Positions 60,539 to 64,000 of a stretch of 64,000 nucleotides of DNA are shown piece by piece. Under the pieces are notes generated by a model. That model saw nothing but the letters and a program-made list of their open reading frames with translations. It was not told the origin of the DNA and made no database searches. A program made the position numbers and the translations under genes. Position 1 is the stretch's first letter, and the number at the start of each line of letters is the position of its first letter. This DNA is from Sansalvadorimonas sp965221135 (lineage in GTDB: Bacteria; Pseudomonadota; Gammaproteobacteria; Pseudomonadales; Endozoicomonadaceae): the NCBI GenBank assembly GCA_965221135.1, contig CBDCRZ010000100.1, forward strand, positions 806,001 to 870,000. The letters are read 5' to 3'.

Positions 60539-62122
60539 ATGAATAGTAATAAAAGACAGGTGATGTTTGTTGTGCTGGTGTTGGTACTGCTTGGCAGTGC
60601 TGTGGCCGGCTACAAAAACATTCGATTGGGATTTCCTCTACTGCCGGGCGAAAGTGCTCATATCTGGGATGTGGAGGCTCAAATCAACTTCGGGGCTAAA
60701 GACGGCCCTGTCAAAGTCTCTCTGGCCATGCCTGAGCCAGGAGGGCAATTCAGTGTGCTGGATGCTACCTATGCTTCTCCAGGTTATGGATTCAGGGAAA
60801 TTGAAAGGGATGGTGTTGAGCGCGTTGAATGGACCCGCAGGGAGGCCCGAGGCAAACAGACCGTGTATTACAAGATCAAAGTGCAGGACAGTCTGCCTCA
60901 ATCGAAGTCTGATGATGAACAGGATGGCGGGCTGGAGGAGTCAGCTGAAGATGTTGCTGGCCAGTCTCCTTACGTACCTGAACTGGATGGCTCCTATCGG
61001 GCTGCAGCCGCTGGCCTGATTGAACGGATGCGTGAACAGTCATCGGATGATCTGAGTTTTTCTTCACTGCTTATTCAGGCGTTGAACCAGCCTAAAACAG
61101 AACCTGAGGCGGCGTATCTTGATGACCTGGTCAATGAGTCAATGTCTTCCGGGAAGTATTCCCGTACAGACCTGATGCTGCGCATATTGCAGGATGCCGG
61201 TTTGCCAGTGCGCAAGGTACGAGGTGTAGCACTGGATGATGGTCGTCGAAACCAACCGCTGGTAGATATGGTAGAAGTCTCTACCGGTGGTGAGTGGTAT
61301 ATGTTTGACCCGGTCACGGGCGTGGAGGGAATGCCTGAAAACTTCCTGCCATGGCAGCGTGGTGGTGTCTCATTGCTGGATGTTACGGGTGGCTACCACT
61401 CCGGTATTACCTTCTCTACTATTTCCCGCACGGTGCCGGTAGAAGAGTTAGCAAAAACATCGGCCATGCAGAACAGTGCTGCATTGGTGGATTTCTCCCT
61501 GTACAGCCTGCCAATAGAAGAGCAGAACGCTTACCGCTACATCCTCCTTGTTCCGATTGGCACACTGATTGTAGTGCTGATGAGAATTCTTGTGGGACTG
61601 AAGACCAGCGGTACCTTTATGCCGGTTCTGATCTCTCTTGCCTTTCTACAGACCAGCCTGCTGGCAGGCCTGATTATATTCGTCAGCATTGTATCGATAG
61701 GTCTGTGGATCCGCTTTGTTCTCAGCAGGCTTAACCTGCTCCTTGTGGCACGAATATCGGCGGTGGTGATTGTGGTAGTAGGGATCATGGCCGCCATGAG
61801 TATCCTCAGTTATAAACTGGGTATTCGCGAGGCAATGTCTGTGACCTTCTTCCCGATGATAATTCTGGCCTGGACCATAGAACGTATGTCTATTCTCTGG
61901 GAAGAAGAAGGTCCCATGGATGTACTGGTCAGTGGTGGTGGCAGTCTTCTGGTCGCGGTGTTGAGCTACTTCGCTATGACCAACCGCTATGTAGAACACC
62001 TGACGTTCAACTTCCCTGAACTGATGCTCGTGGTGTTGGGCTTTACCTTGCTTCTGGGGCAGTACACAGGTTACCGCCTGCTTGAGTTGCGTCGTTTTAA
62101 ACCTATGGTTGAGGAGTCCTGA
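60539..62122 (+). CDS. Inactive transglutaminase fused to seven membrane helices (UUP1 / 7TM)
   Basis: 527 residues: one N-terminal helix (8-26), a periplasmic region (about 30-310) with a transglutaminase-like part (DLMLRILQDAGLPVRKVRGVAL and EWYMFDPVTGVEG), then about seven membrane helices (about 325-515; ILLVPIGTLIVVLMRILVGLKTSGTFMPVLI). The Cys of active transglutaminases is not seen in the expected place. This fused architecture is typical of PF14400/PF14402 genes placed between the aspartyl protease and the ATP-grasp ligase. It probably holds the peptide substrate at the membrane. Confidence 0.88.
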   Translation: MNSNKRQVMFVVLVLVLLGSAVAGYKNIRLGFPLLPGESAHIWDVEAQINFGAKDGPVKVSLAMPEPGGQFSVLDATYASPGYGFREIERDGVERVEWTRREARGKQTVYYKIKVQDSLPQSKSDDEQDGGLEESAEDVAGQSPYVPELDGSYRAAAAGLIERMREQSSDDLSFSSLLIQALNQPKTEPEAAYLDDLVNESMSSGKYSRTDLMLRILQDAGLPVRKVRGVALDDGRRNQPLVDMVEVSTGGEWYMFDPVTGVEGMPENFLPWQRGGVSLLDVTGGYHSGITFSTISRTVPVEELAKTSAMQNSAALVDFSLYSLPIEEQNAYRYILLVPIGTLIVVLMRILVGLKTSGTFMPVLISLAFLQTSLLAGLIIFVSIVSIGLWIRFVLSRLNLLLVARISAVVIVVVGIMAAMSILSYKLGIREAMSVTFFPMIILAWTIERMSILWEEEGPMDVLVSGGGSLLVAVLSYFAMTNRYVEHLTFNFPELMLVVLGFTLLLGQYTGYRLLELRRFKPMVEES

Positions 62123-62126
62123 GGTG

Positions 62127-63122
62127 ATGTTCTCTTCACTTTTTCAGCGGCGGCGGAAACTGCATGAGCGGGGTGTGCTGGGCATGAATCAGCGTAACCA
62201 CGCCTATATTGGTCGCTACAATGACCGCTCAAAGTTTCCCGTGGTGGATAATAAAGTCACCAGCAAGAAAATGGCTATTGAAGCGGGAGTCGCGGTACCA
62301 GAGCTGCTGCATGTTATTTATGCCCAGTTCGACATTATTCGGTTGCGCCCGGAGCTGGAAAAACTCAGCGAGTTTGTGATCAAACCCGCCAAAGGCAGTG
62401 GTGGCAAAGGTATTCTTGTGATTACCGGCCGAGATGGTGAGGGGTGGGTTAAAGCCAGTGGTGGCAAGGTATCTTTCGAGGATATTGAACGACATATCTC
62501 CAATACCCTGGGTGGTCTGTATAGTCTCGGTGGTAATAGTGATATTGCCATGGTTGAGGGTCTGATTAAGGCTGATTCGGTATTTGACCGGTTCAGTTTT
62601 GAAGGTGTGCCGGATATTCGCACGATCGTGTTTAAGGGATATCCGGTGATGGCGATGATGCGCATGGCGACCAGCGAGTCAGATGGCAAAGCCAACCTTC
62701 ACCAGGGGGCGGTGGGTGTCGGTCTTGACCTGGCAACCGGATATAGCCTGAAAGCTGTTCAGTTCGACCGACCAGTGACACGTCATCCGGATACCGGACA
62801 TTCATTTGATGACCTGCAGGTTCCTCATTGGCGTCGTCTGCTTGAGCTGTCCTCAGCCTGTTATGATATGACCGGGCTTGGGTATCTTGGTGTCGATATT
62901 GTGCTCGACAAGGTTCATGGCCCGTTGATTCTCGAATTGAATGCCCGCCCGGGGCTGGCTATCCAGATTGCTAATGGTCAGGGGCTGTTGCCTCGTCTGC
63001 AGACGATTGAAGGCTTGCCTCATCCCCATAGTAATGTGGATGGGCGAGTGGACTATGTTCAGACAACCTTTAGTGAATACGAGCATCAGGTAAAGGAAAC
63101 GAGAATACCTGAGCCTGCGTAG
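62127..63122 (+). CDS. RimK-like ATP-grasp ligase (alpha-L-glutamate ligase-related)
   Basis: 331 residues from ATG 62127 (GAGGTG upstream); the frame from 62082 overlaps the previous gene. It has the ATP-grasp pattern: KFPVVDNKVTSKKMAIEAGVAVPEL, FVIKPAKGSGGKGILVITGR as the glycine-rich lid, and GYLGVDIVLDKVHGPLILELNARPGLAIQIAN with the Mg-binding Glu/Asn. Such enzymes form amide bonds by acyl-phosphate intermediates. It starts five bases after the 7TM-transglutaminase stop, completing the operon. Confidence 0.9.
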   Translation: MFSSLFQRRRKLHERGVLGMNQRNHAYIGRYNDRSKFPVVDNKVTSKKMAIEAGVAVPELLHVIYAQFDIIRLRPELEKLSEFVIKPAKGSGGKGILVITGRDGEGWVKASGGKVSFEDIERHISNTLGGLYSLGGNSDIAMVEGLIKADSVFDRFSFEGVPDIRTIVFKGYPVMAMMRMATSESDGKANLHQGAVGVGLDLATGYSLKAVQFDRPVTRHPDTGHSFDDLQVPHWRRLLELSSACYDMTGLGYLGVDIVLDKVHGPLILELNARPGLAIQIANGQGLLPRLQTIEGLPHPHSNVDGRVDYVQTTFSEYEHQVKETRIPEPA

Positions 63123-63131
63123 TTCTATTCT

Positions 63132-63156
63132 ACAGGGCAAAGATACTTTGCCCTGT
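63132..63156 (+). terminator. Hairpin after the ATP-grasp operon
   Basis: ACAGGGCAAAG / CTTTGCCCTGT is a perfect 11-bp stem with the loop ATA, ten bases after the stop codon. No T run follows, so the class is uncertain, but the position fits a terminator. Confidence 0.65.
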
Positions 63157-63310
63157 GCTCCTGGGGGTGTCCACGCTTTCTGGTCAGGTCATTCCCGTAA
63201 AAGGCTTTGCGCGACAGCCGGTAAGGTTTTTGCCGGTTCCGGATAACAGAAACTGGCAGCCTGCCCGGCTGAACAAAACGCTGTTATTATGCCGCAATGA
63301 AACTGAAAGC

Positions 63311-64000
63311 ATGAAACTGGTGAATCAACCAACCCTCCTTATGTCCCGCACAATTTTAATAGCAATTCTGACATCCCTGGCAATTCACCTGGGTGGTTAT
63401 CTGTCCGCTTCCTATATGTTGCGGCAGCATTCTTTGGTGCTCACCATTCCTCCGGCTCAGCAAATCAATGTTCAGTTGACCCAGACAATCATTGAGCCTG
63501 TTATTGAATCAGCCATTGTGCCGGTCACTGAACCCGTCGCTAAGAAAAGCCTGCTTCCTGTGCCGATGGATGTCCCCTCTGTTATCACAACAACAGGCCC
63601 TGCCGACACTCAAACTCTTGCCAGCAAGAAGAAGCCGGAGCCAAAAGAGCAGGAGGCGCCGGTTCCGCCAGAGAAGAAGCCAGAGCTTCAACAGAAGGCT
63701 CTGGTAAAGCGCGAACCTGAAAGTTCATCAGACAAGAATAAAAGCCCACAGCAACCTCCCCGGCATCTGGTGCCGGAGAATACGACAGTTACAGGGCAAC
63801 AGGCTGTTGCCAGTCAGCAGGTTAAACCCAGCCCAGGTGCTGGCAGTGAGTACCGGCTCGTGGAACCTCGTTTTGCAGGTCGTCCTGTGCAGCCAGAGTA
63901 CCCCTATCAAGCCCGTCGTATGGGTCATGAAGGTACTGTCATGGTCGAAGTGAAACTCAGTGCTCAAGGTAAGATTGTGAGTACCGAAATCGTGGGAAGT
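63311..64000 (+). CDS. tonB: Energy transducer TonB, 5' part (cut by the window end)
   Basis: Open to the window edge, 230 codons. After a short basic start come a membrane helix (about residues 15-35, ILIAILTSLAIHLGGYLSAS) and a Pro/Lys/Glu-rich spacer (about 85-180; KKPEPKEQEAPVPPEKKPE). The TonB C-terminal domain then begins (RPVQPEYPYQARRMGHEGTV, MVEVKLSAQGKIVSTEIVGS). TonB couples the proton gradient to outer-membrane receptors for iron chelates and B12. ATG 63341 is an alternative start. ExbB and ExbD are not in view. Confidence 0.85.
   Translation, partial: MKLVNQPTLLMSRTILIAILTSLAIHLGGYLSASYMLRQHSLVLTIPPAQQINVQLTQTIIEPVIESAIVPVTEPVAKKSLLPVPMDVPSVITTTGPADTQTLASKKKPEPKEQEAPVPPEKKPELQQKALVKREPESSSDKNKSPQQPPRHLVPENTTVTGQQAVASQQVKPSPGAGSEYRLVEPRFAGRPVQPEYPYQARRMGHEGTVMVEVKLSAQGKIVSTEIVGS

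Overview
The window looks like a chromosomal segment of a marine, host-associated gammaproteobacterium. Endozoicomonas or a close relative in the Oceanospirillales is my best guess. The reasons are gammaproteobacterial versions of folD, speG, ubiH/ubiI, gcvH, bluB and an HAE1-type RND pump, mixed with large unrecognised proteins, eukaryote-like domains, mobile repeats and decayed paralogs. The taxon is an inference; there is no rRNA or tRNA gene in the window. The first and last genes run off the ends.

Layout. 0-10.3 kb: tail of a DASS symporter, a histidine kinase/response regulator pair, a small membrane protein, folD, a 1101-residue protein of unknown function, an SDR oxidoreductase, a truncated haemoglobin and an old-yellow-enzyme-type flavoprotein. 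10.5-24.1 kb: lipoproteins and secreted proteins (including a zinc phospholipase C-like protein), an SPFH protein, a decayed tandem duplication of a two-gene secreted-protein module, a MITE family, a lipocalin, speG, a frameshifted large gene behind a 14-G tract, and bluB.

24.2-46 kb is accessory and is the most interesting part. It holds three interleaved paralogs of an unknown helical family, each with a similar leader; a small protein with a CARD-like sequence pattern; and an anaerobic-type cytochrome behind a perfect FNR/ANR box. It continues with two full and one decayed copy of proteins that read as strings of death-fold repeats, an FAD protein that resembles animal OSGIN (oxidative stress-induced growth inhibitor), a second very large unknown protein, a RAYT transposase with its REP repeats, and an ankyrin-like protein. 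I read this as a candidate host-interaction island aimed at animal cell-death and stress pathways. That reading rests on sequence patterns and needs structural and functional tests.

46-64 kb returns to housekeeping functions: ubiH-ubiI (ubiquinone), a Fur-type box followed by ferric-iron ABC genes fbpA-fbpB without an ATPase, gcvH, a DUF1329 protein, an RND pump with its adaptor, a zinc-protease / 7TM-transglutaminase / ATP-grasp operon, and the start of a TonB gene. Several housekeeping proteins carry in-frame short tandem repeats at their termini, a recurrent feature of this genome.
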